DNA of 64,000 nucleotides, from positions 67,292 through 131,291 of the forward strand of contig JBBQHP010000009.1 in assembly GCA_038324085.1 (NCBI GenBank), written 5' to 3'. The notes under the pieces are model-generated. The model was not told the DNA's origin. It did no database searches and was given only the letters and a program-made list of their open reading frames with translations. Both the position numbers and the translations under genes were made by a program. Each line of letters starts with the position of its first letter. Within the stretch, counting starts at the first letter, position 1. Source of the DNA: Ga0077523 sp038324085 (GTDB lineage Bacteria; Pseudomonadota; Gammaproteobacteria; Burkholderiales; Ga0077523). Of the stretch, positions 54,829-63,148 are shown piece after piece.

Positions 54829-56916
54829 ATGAGAACTCTCCCCCTCGCCGCGCTCGCCGCCCTCCTCACCCTGCTGCAGTTTCCGGCGGAAGCCCGCCTC
54901 ACCCGGCTCGAGATCGTCAAGCGCGAGGTCGTGGCGAACGGCCAGGCCTTCGGGGCCGCCGGGCCGTACGAGAAACTGACCGGCATCGCCCATTTCGAGG
55001 CCGATCCGGGGGACGAGCGCAATGCGCGCGTGTTCGACATCCGCAATGCGCCCCTCAACGCCGACGGCAGGGTGGAATTTTCCGCGGACATGATGATCCT
55101 GAAGCCGGTGGATCTCGCCAGGGGCACGCGCACGCTGTTCTACGAAGTGAACAACCGGGGTCGCAAGATCGCTTTCGGTCGCTTGCAGGACACGTCGTCC
55201 AAGGCGAACATGAACGATCCCACCACCCCGGAGGACTTCGGCAACGGCTTCCTCCTGAAGCGCGGCTACGTCATCGCCTGGGTCGGCTGGGGCGCGGACA
55301 GCGCGCCCGGGGAGAACCGGCTCACGGTGAACTTTCCGATCACGCTCGATCCGGACGGCAAGCCGGCCACGCAGCGCATCCTGACCGAGTTCGGGGATCG
55401 CAATTTCAATGGCGGGACACCCACGACTCTGCCGCTGTCCGGCGGCGCGGCCTTCAAGAGCTTCGCCGCGGTGGCCACGGACAAGACCGCGGCCGAAGCC
55501 GAACTGTGGGTCGTCGGTTCCGATTCGCCCAGGCCCAGCGGGCCGGGGATCCCGACCGGCGAGCGCGTCGCCGATGACGAATGGGCGTTCGCGAGTTGTC
55601 CAAACGGCTGGCCGGGCGAGCCGAGCGTGACCGACATCTGCCTGAAAGGCGGCTTTCGCAACGACCGGAATTACCATCTGCTGTATCGCGCCACCGGATC
55701 GCCGGTGATGGGGCTCGGCTATCTCACTTCGCGCGACTTCGTATCGTTCCTGCGTCATGGCGAGAGCGACGACGCCGGCAACCCGAACCCCGTCCCCGGG
55801 CTCGACACCACGCTCTGCCAGGGCATCTCCTCCAGCGGGATGTACCTGCGCGACTTCCTCTACCAGGGCTTCAACGAGGACGAACAGGGACGCCGTGTCT
55901 GCGACGGCGCCCACGTCCACGTCGCCGGCGTCCAGAAGCTCTATCTCAATTACCGGTTCGCGCAACCCAACCCGTTCACGCAGCAGCACCGCGAGCGCTA
56001 CGTGCCGGACACGAACTTCCCCCACCAGTACGGCGTACGCGGCAACCCGAAGACCCGCGTACCGGACGGCATCCTGAAGCGCCCCTCGAGCGATCCCAAG
56101 TTGATCCACAGCGACACGTCGAACGAGTACTGGCAGTTCCGCGCCTCGCTCACCGGCGCCACTGAAGGCGGGCGCATCGATCTCACCGAGAACTCGCGCG
56201 TGCGCCGCTACCTGTTGTCCAGCCTGCAGCACGGCAGCTTCAAGGGCGACGCGCCGCACTACGGCATCGGCAACCGGCAATGCGAACAACTGTCCAATCC
56301 CGTGCATCCGGGACCACTGTTGCGCGCGCTCACGATCGTGCTCGACGAATGGGTGCGCAAGGGCGTTGCGCCACCGGCGTCGCGGGTGCCGCGCATCAGC
56401 GACGGCACGCTCGTGCCGCCCGAAGCGCTCGCCTGGCCGAAGATTCCGAACGTGAAATACTCCGGGCTCGTCAACGGGTCCGGCGAACGCGACTTCGGCA
56501 CCCGCGTGCGGGGCAACGCCGGCATCGTCGACAATCTTTTCCCCGAGCTGGTCTATCCCCATCGAGTGCTGGTGCCGCAGATCGACGCGGTCGGCAACGA
56601 CATCGCCGGCATCCGGCATCCGTTCGTGGAGGTCCCCACCGCCACCGTGCTCGGCTGGAACACGCGGCGACCCGAGTTCAGCGGCGACGACCTGTGCGAT
56701 CTGCTGGGGTCGATGATTCCGCTGCCGAAGACACGCGCGGAAGCGGAAGCCGCGGGCGATCCGCGACCGTCCCTCGAGGCGCTGTACGGCGATCGGACCG
56801 GCTATGTGAACAAGGTCGAGGCCGCAGCGCGGAAGCTGGAATCTGAACGCCTCATGCTCTCCGAGGACGTCGACATGGTCGTGCGCGAAGCCGGCGATAG
56901 CGATGCCTGGAAGTAG
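54829..56916 (+). CDS. alpha/beta-hydrolase domain-containing (Abhydrolase_10) secreted protein
   Basis: A 695-residue protein with a signal peptide (MRTLPLAALAALLTLLQFPAEA). The rest matches the alpha/beta-hydrolase domain family typified by LFYEVNNRGRK, GFLLKRGYVIAWVGWG, LTSRDFVSFLR and QGISSSGMYLRDFLYQGFNEDE, with a GISSSG nucleophile-like loop. It is probably a secreted esterase-like enzyme, substrate unknown. The ATG at 54829 starts the signal peptide. It diverges from the molybdopterin gene and is followed by a 234-bp gap. Confidence 0.75.
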   Translation: MRTLPLAALAALLTLLQFPAEARLTRLEIVKREVVANGQAFGAAGPYEKLTGIAHFEADPGDERNARVFDIRNAPLNADGRVEFSADMMILKPVDLARGTRTLFYEVNNRGRKIAFGRLQDTSSKANMNDPTTPEDFGNGFLLKRGYVIAWVGWGADSAPGENRLTVNFPITLDPDGKPATQRILTEFGDRNFNGGTPTTLPLSGGAAFKSFAAVATDKTAAEAELWVVGSDSPRPSGPGIPTGERVADDEWAFASCPNGWPGEPSVTDICLKGGFRNDRNYHLLYRATGSPVMGLGYLTSRDFVSFLRHGESDDAGNPNPVPGLDTTLCQGISSSGMYLRDFLYQGFNEDEQGRRVCDGAHVHVAGVQKLYLNYRFAQPNPFTQQHRERYVPDTNFPHQYGVRGNPKTRVPDGILKRPSSDPKLIHSDTSNEYWQFRASLTGATEGGRIDLTENSRVRRYLLSSLQHGSFKGDAPHYGIGNRQCEQLSNPVHPGPLLRALTIVLDEWVRKGVAPPASRVPRISDGTLVPPEALAWPKIPNVKYSGLVNGSGERDFGTRVRGNAGIVDNLFPELVYPHRVLVPQIDAVGNDIAGIRHPFVEVPTATVLGWNTRRPEFSGDDLCDLLGSMIPLPKTRAEAEAAGDPRPSLEALYGDRTGYVNKVEAAARKLESERLMLSEDVDMVVREAGDSDAWK

Positions 56917-57150
56917 CGGCAACGAGCCTGCGCGCCCGGGTTCGAGATCTCCCCGGTAATGCGGCAGCGCCTGTCGTCTCAAGGACGCAGGCGTGAACGC
57001 GCATCAGTGCCTGGGACCTGCAGCGGGCGACGTGAATCTTTCTGAGCAACGCGCCCCGAGGCCTGTTCGAGACGCGTCTGGCACCGCCGCCCGTGGCCGA
57101 AGCGGCGCGCGAGGTCGCAACGGCTTCGACCAGGACCCCGGGATGAGCGG

Positions 57151-57876
57151 TCACGGCGCGGCAAGCAGCCGGATATCGCCATACCACGCCGTCACTGCTT
57201 CGCCGGTGTTGTCGGTATCGGTCGCGATCGCGACGCCGGAAATGGCCGGCGGATCCTGGCCGAAAGCCGCACGATAGTCTTCCGCCACATTGCGACGCAC
57301 GGTGCTCCATTGGCCGATCCTGGCCGTGCCGGATTCGACCACGATCACGCGCAGACGATCGGTGTACGGACTCCAGCCGGCAGTGCCCACGGCGGCCTTC
57401 GCGTCCCAGACGTAGCACAGCCCGGCGGCCGGGACCGCTTCGCCGTAGAAGGCACGCGCGAGCCTGATCTTGAGACGCGTCGCGAACGGCAGTCGGGCCA
57501 GATCGAAATCGAACAGCACGTAGACGCGCGCTGCAAAATCATCGGCGGACCGATCGCCGAACTTGGCACCATTCAGCACGCCGCTCACCTTCCAGCGCCA
57601 CTCCAGGATGGGCGTCGCAACGGGATCGGCATGCACGGCCTGGGAGTAACCGGACATCGACCCCCGTGCTTCCGCCCGAAGCACGGTGGTGCCGTCGTCG
57701 TTCACAAGACGGTAGCTCGTCTCGCGCGCCACCTTCGGCAACCGGGTGATCCGCCACGGTGCAGCCGGGGCCGCGTCCGGCGTACCGGAGGAAAAAGGCG
57801 CGATGGCCGTCGGCGTCGGGTCGATCGCCCCGGCCGCGCCCGCGACGAACGCGAGCAGCAGCGCTGCCTGCTTCAA
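57151..57876 (-). CDS. DUF3047 protein coupled to the copper operon
   Basis: A 241-residue secreted protein: a signal peptide (LKQAALLLAFVAGAAGA), then a beta-rich domain: TSYRLVNDDGTTVLRAEARGSMSG, PILEWRWKVSG, DFAARVYVLFDF and a WSPYTDRLRVIVVESG segment. This matches DUF3047. The TTG start (57874-57876) overlaps the TGA of cueR as TTGA, so it is the third gene of the copA-cueR operon. Function is unknown. The longer in-frame reading upstream crosses cueR. Confidence 0.78.
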   Translation of the reverse strand: MKQAALLLAFVAGAAGAIDPTPTAIAPFSSGTPDAAPAAPWRITRLPKVARETSYRLVNDDGTTVLRAEARGSMSGYSQAVHADPVATPILEWRWKVSGVLNGAKFGDRSADDFAARVYVLFDFDLARLPFATRLKIRLARAFYGEAVPAAGLCYVWDAKAAVGTAGWSPYTDRLRVIVVESGTARIGQWSTVRRNVAEDYRAAFGQDPPAISGVAIATDTDNTGEAVTAWYGDIRLLAAP

Positions 57877-58343
57877 CGGAAACGCGCCGCGCGCCCGCGC
57901 TTTGCGACATCGTCCGGCTCCGTCCGCTCCGCCAGGTCTTCCAGGATCGGGCAGTCCGGGCGCTCGTCGCCATGACAACTGCGCGCGAGCGTGACGAGGG
58001 TGCGCTTCATCGCCTGCATCTCGACGATCCGCCGCTCGAGATCCGCGATGTGCTCCAGTGCGATGCGCTGCACGTCGGCGCTCGCGCGTCGGCGGTTCTG
58101 CCACAGGCCGAGCAATCGGCTGATCTCGTGGATGCCGAAACCGAGATCGCGCGCACGACGAATGAAGCGCAGGGTGTGGATCTCGTGCGGACCGTATTGG
58201 CGGTAACCGGAGAGCGTGCGCGCGACCTTTGGCAACAGGCCCAGCGACTCGTAGTGACGCAGCATCTTCGCGGAAACGCCGGAGGCCGCGGCCGCCTCGC
58301 CGATGTTGAAAGGGCCGTCGGACAGGCCATGCTCGTCCGTCAT
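57873..58343 (-). CDS. cueR: CueR-like Cu(I)-responsive MerR-family regulator
   Basis: A 156-residue MerR regulator. The HTH spans FNIGEAAAASGVSAKMLRHYESLGLLP, followed by the dimerisation helix. The metal-binding loop is C-x7-C (SCHGDERPDCPIL), the CueR arrangement for Cu(I), Ag(I) or Au(I). It is the second gene of the copA operon: its ATG overlaps the copA stop (58340-58343) and its stop overlaps the DUF3047 start. It presumably activates the operon through the promoter at 60797-60827. The C-terminal tail is longer than in E. coli CueR. Confidence 0.9.
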   Translation of the reverse strand: MTDEHGLSDGPFNIGEAAAASGVSAKMLRHYESLGLLPKVARTLSGYRQYGPHEIHTLRFIRRARDLGFGIHEISRLLGLWQNRRRASADVQRIALEHIADLERRIVEMQAMKRTLVTLARSCHGDERPDCPILEDLAERTEPDDVAKRGRAARFR

Positions 58344-60763
58344 CGCCCGCCGGTCGCCGGTCGCCAGCGGCGCAGCAACAGCGCATTCGAAATCACGCTC
58401 ACGCTGCTGAACGCCATGGCCGCGCCGGCGATCACCGGATCGAGCATCCCGAAGGCCGCGAGCGGAATGCCGATCGCGTTGTAGGCAAATGCCCAGAACA
58501 GGTTCTGGCGGATCTTCGCGTAGGTCCGGCGCGAGATCGAGATGGCATCGCCCACGAGCCGCGGATCATCCCGCATCAGGGTGATCCCGGCCGCGTGCAT
58601 CGCCGCGTCGGTGCCGCCCGACATCGCGATGCCGACGTCGGCGGCTGCCAGCGCGGGCGCATCGTTGATGCCGTCGCCCACCATCGCGACGCGTGTACCG
58701 TCGCGGCGCAAGTCGGCAACCACGGCCGCCTTGTCCTCCGGCAGCACCTCCGCGCGCACGTCGTCGATACCGAGCAGGCCCGCGATCGCGTGCGCACTGC
58801 CGCCATTGTCGCCGGTCACCATGAGGGTGCGGATGCCCTGATTGCGCAGCGTAGCGATCGCCTCGCGCGCGAACGCCTTGGGCGCGTCGCCGAAGGCGAG
58901 CAAGCCCAGCAGCCGCGGCGCGCCCCCCGTTTCGGCCAGCCAGGAAACGGTGCGACCGTCGGCCTGGAATTGCATGGCACGTGCCGCCAGCGCGCCCCGA
59001 TCGATGCCCACTTCGTCGAGCAGGCGACCACTGCCCAGGCGCAGGTCGCGGTTGTCCACGGTCGCAGCCACGCCACGCCCGGGCAGCGCGCGCGCGTCGG
59101 TTGCCGGCGCGATGACGACGCCTTCCGCGCGGGCCGCATCGAGCACGGCCCGCGCGAGTGGATGGTCGCTGCCGGACTGGACCGCCGCGGCGAGCGCGAG
59201 TACCTCGCCGCGCTCTCCCACCGCCGCCTCGACCGCCACGAGGCGGGGCCGGCCCTCGGTGAGGGTGCCGGTCTTGTCGAACGCCACGACCCGCACGGCA
59301 TGCGCGATCTCGAGCGCCTCAGCGTCCTTGATCAGGATGCCGTGACGCGCCGCGACGCCGGTGCCGACCATGATGGCCGCCGGGGTGGCCAGACCGAGCG
59401 CACACGGACACGCGATCACGAGCACCGCGACCGCATTCAGTATCGCGGACTCCCAATCGCCGGTGGCAAAGCCCCAGGCAAGCAGGGTCGCGCAGGCGAT
59501 CGCGACGACCACGGGAACGAAGACCGCGCTGACTCTATCCACGAGCCGCTGGATCGGCGCCTTCCTGGCCTGCGCCGACTCCACCAGTCGCACGATGCGC
59601 GCCAAGGTCGACTCGACGCCCACGGCGCTCGTGCGCAGCACCAGGCGTCCATCGGCGTTGACCGACCCGCCGGTCACCTTGTCGCCGGGGTGCTTCGCGA
59701 TCGGCAGGCTCTCGCCGGTGATCAGCGATTCATCGACGTCGCTCGCGCCCTCCAGCACGACACCGTCCACGGGAATCCGCTCTGCGGGTCGCACCACCAC
59801 CACGTCGCCCGCGACCACCGCGTCGACGGGCACCTCGGTCTCGATGCCGTCCGCGAGTCGGCGGGCACGCTCGGGACGAAGCGCGTTCAGGGCGCGGATG
59901 GCGTCAGTGGCGAGCCGCTTCGAGCGCGCTTCCAGCCACTTGCCCAGCAGCACGAGCGTGATGACGACGGCCGACGCTTCGAAGTACAGATGTGGACCCG
60001 CGCCGGCTCGCTGCGCCAGAAGCTGGTAGACGCTGAGGCCGTATGCGGCGGATGTCCCGAGTGCGACCAGCAGGTCCATGTTGCCGGTCCGCGCCTTGAG
60101 TGCGCTCCAGCCGGCCCGATAGAAGCGCGCACCGAGCCAGAACTGCACCGGCGTGGCCAGCAGCCATTGCAGCCAGCCGTCCAGCATCCAGTGCCGGCCG
60201 AACAACGCGCCGACCATCGGCAGTGCGAGCGGAATCGACAACGCCGCCGCGGCGGCCACCGGCCACCACGGCACGCGCGCGGGCGGCGCGACCCGATCGG
60301 TGGTGTCCCGGGCGCGTACTTCATAGCCGGCCGCCCGCACCGCGGCCTCGAGCTGGCCGCGCGAGACGCCACCGCGCGATACCGTGACCGACGCCGCTTC
60401 CGTGGCGAGATTCACTTCTGCCGCAACGACGCCCGCCACGTTCTCCAGCGCCTTCTCGACCCGGGCCACGCAGGATGCGCAGGTCATGCCGCCGATGCCC
60501 AGTTCGATGGTCTCCTGCGTCACGCCATAGCCAGCCTGTGCCACCGCAGCCGCGAGCTGCGCGACATCGACCGAGGGCTCGGCTGCGACCCGCGCCGACT
60601 CCGTCGCGAGATTCACTTCCACGTGACGCACGCCGGGCACGGCCGCGAGCGCGCGCTCGACACGGCCGACGCAAGAAGCGCAGGTCATGCCTTCGACCGG
60701 CAGCGAGAATTCGCGGCCCGTCCCGGGTTCGACGTCCAGCGGTGGATGTACAGGGGCATTCAT
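58340..60763 (-). CDS. copA: Cu(I)-exporting P1B-type ATPase CopA
   Basis: An 807-residue heavy-metal P-type ATPase. Two N-terminal HMA domains carry GMTCASC at 25-31 and 92-98. Then eight membrane segments with the CPC motif in VIACPCALGLATP, the phosphorylation site DKTGTLT, HP in the SDHPLARA region and GDGINDAPALAAADVG. It pumps Cu(I) (or Ag(I)) out of the cytoplasm. GAGGA lies 8 nt upstream of the ATG. It is first in the copA-cueR-DUF3047 operon. Confidence 0.95.
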   Translation of the reverse strand: MNAPVHPPLDVEPGTGREFSLPVEGMTCASCVGRVERALAAVPGVRHVEVNLATESARVAAEPSVDVAQLAAAVAQAGYGVTQETIELGIGGMTCASCVARVEKALENVAGVVAAEVNLATEAASVTVSRGGVSRGQLEAAVRAAGYEVRARDTTDRVAPPARVPWWPVAAAAALSIPLALPMVGALFGRHWMLDGWLQWLLATPVQFWLGARFYRAGWSALKARTGNMDLLVALGTSAAYGLSVYQLLAQRAGAGPHLYFEASAVVITLVLLGKWLEARSKRLATDAIRALNALRPERARRLADGIETEVPVDAVVAGDVVVVRPAERIPVDGVVLEGASDVDESLITGESLPIAKHPGDKVTGGSVNADGRLVLRTSAVGVESTLARIVRLVESAQARKAPIQRLVDRVSAVFVPVVVAIACATLLAWGFATGDWESAILNAVAVLVIACPCALGLATPAAIMVGTGVAARHGILIKDAEALEIAHAVRVVAFDKTGTLTEGRPRLVAVEAAVGERGEVLALAAAVQSGSDHPLARAVLDAARAEGVVIAPATDARALPGRGVAATVDNRDLRLGSGRLLDEVGIDRGALAARAMQFQADGRTVSWLAETGGAPRLLGLLAFGDAPKAFAREAIATLRNQGIRTLMVTGDNGGSAHAIAGLLGIDDVRAEVLPEDKAAVVADLRRDGTRVAMVGDGINDAPALAAADVGIAMSGGTDAAMHAAGITLMRDDPRLVGDAISISRRTYAKIRQNLFWAFAYNAIGIPLAAFGMLDPVIAGAAMAFSSVSVISNALLLRRWRPATGGR

Positions 60764-60796
60764 GGCGGCTTCCTCACGGACCAGTCTACGCCCGCC

Positions 60797-60827
60797 AGTC
60801 TCGGCCTTGCCACGATGGCAAGGTCAA
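60797..60827 (-). promoter_or_regulatory. CueR-type promoter/operator of copA
   Basis: On the minus strand TTGACC (60822-60827) and GAGACT (60797-60802) are exactly 19 bp apart, the over-long spacer of MerR-family promoters. Between them lies a perfect dyad CCTTGCCA-CGA-TGGCAAGG (plus-strand 60805-60823; 8-bp arms, 3-bp centre). It sits 34 bp upstream of the copA ATG. Confidence 0.85.
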
Positions 60828-60834
60828 GGCCCCT

Positions 60835-60867
60835 GCGCCGCGCGGGCCGAACGGGCCGGCGCGGCGC
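60835..60867. terminator. GC hairpin between patD and copA
   Basis: A perfect 9-bp outer stem (60835-60843 with 60859-60867) with further GGCC pairing inside. CTTTT follows on the plus strand only; on the minus strand, where patD ends at 60875, there is no T-run. It may still stop patD transcription before copA. Confidence 0.4.
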
Positions 60868-60874
60868 CTTTTCG

Positions 60875-62302
60875 TCAGCCGAGATTCACCATCACGTGGC
60901 GCACCACCGTGTAGTCCTCGAGTCCGTACATGGACATGTCCTTGCCGTAGCCGGACATCTTCATGCCGCCGTGCGGCATCTCGGTGGCGAGCATGAAATG
61001 CGTGTTGATCCACGTGGCGCCGTATTGCAATCGGGCTGCGGTCTTCATGCCGCGCGACAAGTCCCGGGTCCATACCGACGACGCGAGCCCGTAGTCGGAA
61101 TCGTTGGCCCATGCCACCGCCTGATCGACGTCGCCGAACGGCGTGACCGACACGACCGGGCCAAAGACTTCCTTGCGTACGATCTCGTCGTCCTGGGTCG
61201 CACCGGCGATGACGGTGGGCTCGTAGTAGAAGCCGTTGCCCGCCGCCCTGCTGCCGCCGGTCACGATACTCACGTGGGGCAAGGCCTGCGCGCGATCCAC
61301 GAATCCCGCGATGCGATCGCGCTGCGCGGCGCTGATCACGGGTCCCAGTTCCGTGGATTCGTCGTCGGTCGGTCCCATCTTGAGCGATGCCGCAGCGCTC
61401 GCCAGATCCGCCACCAGCCTGTCGTAGATCTTCCTGCCGGCGTACACGCGGCAAGCGGCGGTGCAATCCTGCCCCGCGTTGTAGTAGCCGAACACCTTGA
61501 TGCCGTTCACCACCGCCTCGAGGTCGGCGTCGTCGAACACGATCACCGGAGCCTTGCCGCCGAGTTCCAGATGCGTGCGCTTGATCGTGTCCACGGCGGC
61601 GCGCAGGACGGCCTGCCCCGTGCCGATGCTGCCGGTCACGGACACCATCGCCACCTTCGGATGGGAGATGAGCGGCTGGCCTACGGCCGCGCCGCGACCG
61701 TGCACGACGTTCACGACGCCTTCGGGAAAGATCTCCGCGATCAGCCGTGCCAGCGCGAGCGTCGTGAGCGGCGTCATCTCGGAGGGCTTGATCACGACGG
61801 TGTTGCCCGCCGCGAGTGCCGGGGCGAGTTTCCAGGCCGCCATCATCAGCGGGTAGTTCCACGGCGTGATCTGCCCGACGACCCCGATGGGATCGCGCCG
61901 AATCATGCTGGTGTGGCCGGCGAGGTATTCCTTGGCCGCGGAGCCGCCGAGGCAGCGCGCCGCCCCGGCGAAGAAGCGGTAGACATCCGCGACGGCGGGC
62001 AGCTCGTCGGCGAGCGCGCGGGCGCAGGGTTTGCCCGCGTTCCGCGATTCCAGTGTCGCGAGCCTGGGCGCCTCTTCGTCGATCCTGGTGGCGAGCCTGA
62101 GCAGCAGATTCGAGCGCTCCGCCGGCGTGGTCTGCGACCACCCATCGAACGCCTTGCGCGCGGCGTTCACCGCGGCATCCACCTGACCGGGCGAGGCCTC
62201 GGCGACGCTCGCGAGCGTCGCGCCGGTGGCAGGGTCGAGCACGGCGATGGCTTCGCCTTCACCCTTGACGAATCGTCCGCCGATCAGCAATTCCGTATCC
62301 AT
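60875..62302 (-). CDS. patD: gamma-aminobutyraldehyde dehydrogenase
   Basis: A 475-residue ALDH matching the aminobutyraldehyde dehydrogenase (PatD/YdcW) group. It opens MDTELLIGGRFVKGEGEAI, with QITPWNYPLMMAAWKLAPAL, LELGGKAPVIVFDDADLEA and the catalytic Cys in NAGQDCTAAC. It oxidises 4-aminobutanal to GABA in putrescine breakdown. AAAGGA lies 7 nt upstream of the ATG. It follows the polyamine-type ABC permeases, which fits the function. Confidence 0.88.
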   Translation of the reverse strand: MDTELLIGGRFVKGEGEAIAVLDPATGATLASVAEASPGQVDAAVNAARKAFDGWSQTTPAERSNLLLRLATRIDEEAPRLATLESRNAGKPCARALADELPAVADVYRFFAGAARCLGGSAAKEYLAGHTSMIRRDPIGVVGQITPWNYPLMMAAWKLAPALAAGNTVVIKPSEMTPLTTLALARLIAEIFPEGVVNVVHGRGAAVGQPLISHPKVAMVSVTGSIGTGQAVLRAAVDTIKRTHLELGGKAPVIVFDDADLEAVVNGIKVFGYYNAGQDCTAACRVYAGRKIYDRLVADLASAAASLKMGPTDDESTELGPVISAAQRDRIAGFVDRAQALPHVSIVTGGSRAAGNGFYYEPTVIAGATQDDEIVRKEVFGPVVSVTPFGDVDQAVAWANDSDYGLASSVWTRDLSRGMKTAARLQYGATWINTHFMLATEMPHGGMKMSGYGKDMSMYGLEDYTVVRHVMVNLG

Positions 62303-62326
62303 GGTGGTTCCTTTGCGCGTGATTGA

Positions 62327-63148
62327 CTATTTGACGCTGCCCGCGGCGTCGTGCGTATCGCGGGTGAGATAGAACGCCAGCACGATCGGAACGAACGTGA
62401 CCGCGATCACGAATACCGCCACCACGTTGGTCACCGGCCGTTGCCGCGGTCGGATCAGCTCCGACAGCATCCAGATGGGCAGGGTGCTCTGCTGGCCCGC
62501 CGTGAACGTGGTCACGATGACCTCGTCGAAGGACAACGCGAATGCGAGCATGCCACCGGCCAGCAATGCCGTGGCGATGTGCGGCAGGACCACGTGGCGC
62601 AGGGTCTGGAATCCGTTGGCACCGAGATCCATCGACGCTTCGATCAAGGCGCGATTGGTGCGCCGAAAGCGGGCCAGAACGTTGTTGTATACCACCACGA
62701 TGCAGAAGGTGGTGTGGCCCAGCACCAGCGTCAGGGTGGAGAACGGGATCTCCGCCAGGCCGATGGCCGAGCGCAGCGCGATGCCCGTGATGATGCCCGG
62801 CAACGCGATCGGAACGATCAGCAGGAGCGAGATCGCCTCGCGGCCGAAGAAGCGCGAGCGCCACACCGCCGCTGCCGCCAGGCTCCCCAGCAACAGCGCC
62901 AGCGAGGTCGCGATCGCGGCCACCCTGATGGACAGCCAGAGCGCGCGGCGCAGGTCCTCTCTCTCGAAAGCGACCGCAAACCACCGCGTGGTGAAACCCG
63001 GGATCGGGAATACGAAGCTCCGCTCCTCGATGCTGAAGGCATAGAGCAGAATGATCAGCAGCGGAACGTGCAGGAACAGGATGCCGCCCAGGGCGGCCGC
63101 CCTGAGCGTCCAGCCGGCCCTGGGACCGTGCCGCGCCTCAGAGCGCAT
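62327..63148 (-). CDS. polyamine-type ABC transporter permease (PotC/YdcV-like)
   Basis: A 273-residue binding-protein-dependent permease with six membrane segments: GGILFLHVPLLIILLYAF at the start, and the EAA loop EASMDLGANGFQTLRHVVLPH. The polyamine assignment rests on sequence likeness to PotC/YdcV and on patD next to it. It overlaps the upstream permease by 11 bp. The ATPase and binding protein lie outside the window. Confidence 0.9.
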   Translation of the reverse strand: MRSEARHGPRAGWTLRAAALGGILFLHVPLLIILLYAFSIEERSFVFPIPGFTTRWFAVAFEREDLRRALWLSIRVAAIATSLALLLGSLAAAAVWRSRFFGREAISLLLIVPIALPGIITGIALRSAIGLAEIPFSTLTLVLGHTTFCIVVVYNNVLARFRRTNRALIEASMDLGANGFQTLRHVVLPHIATALLAGGMLAFALSFDEVIVTTFTAGQQSTLPIWMLSELIRPRQRPVTNVVAVFVIAVTFVPIVLAFYLTRDTHDAAGSVK

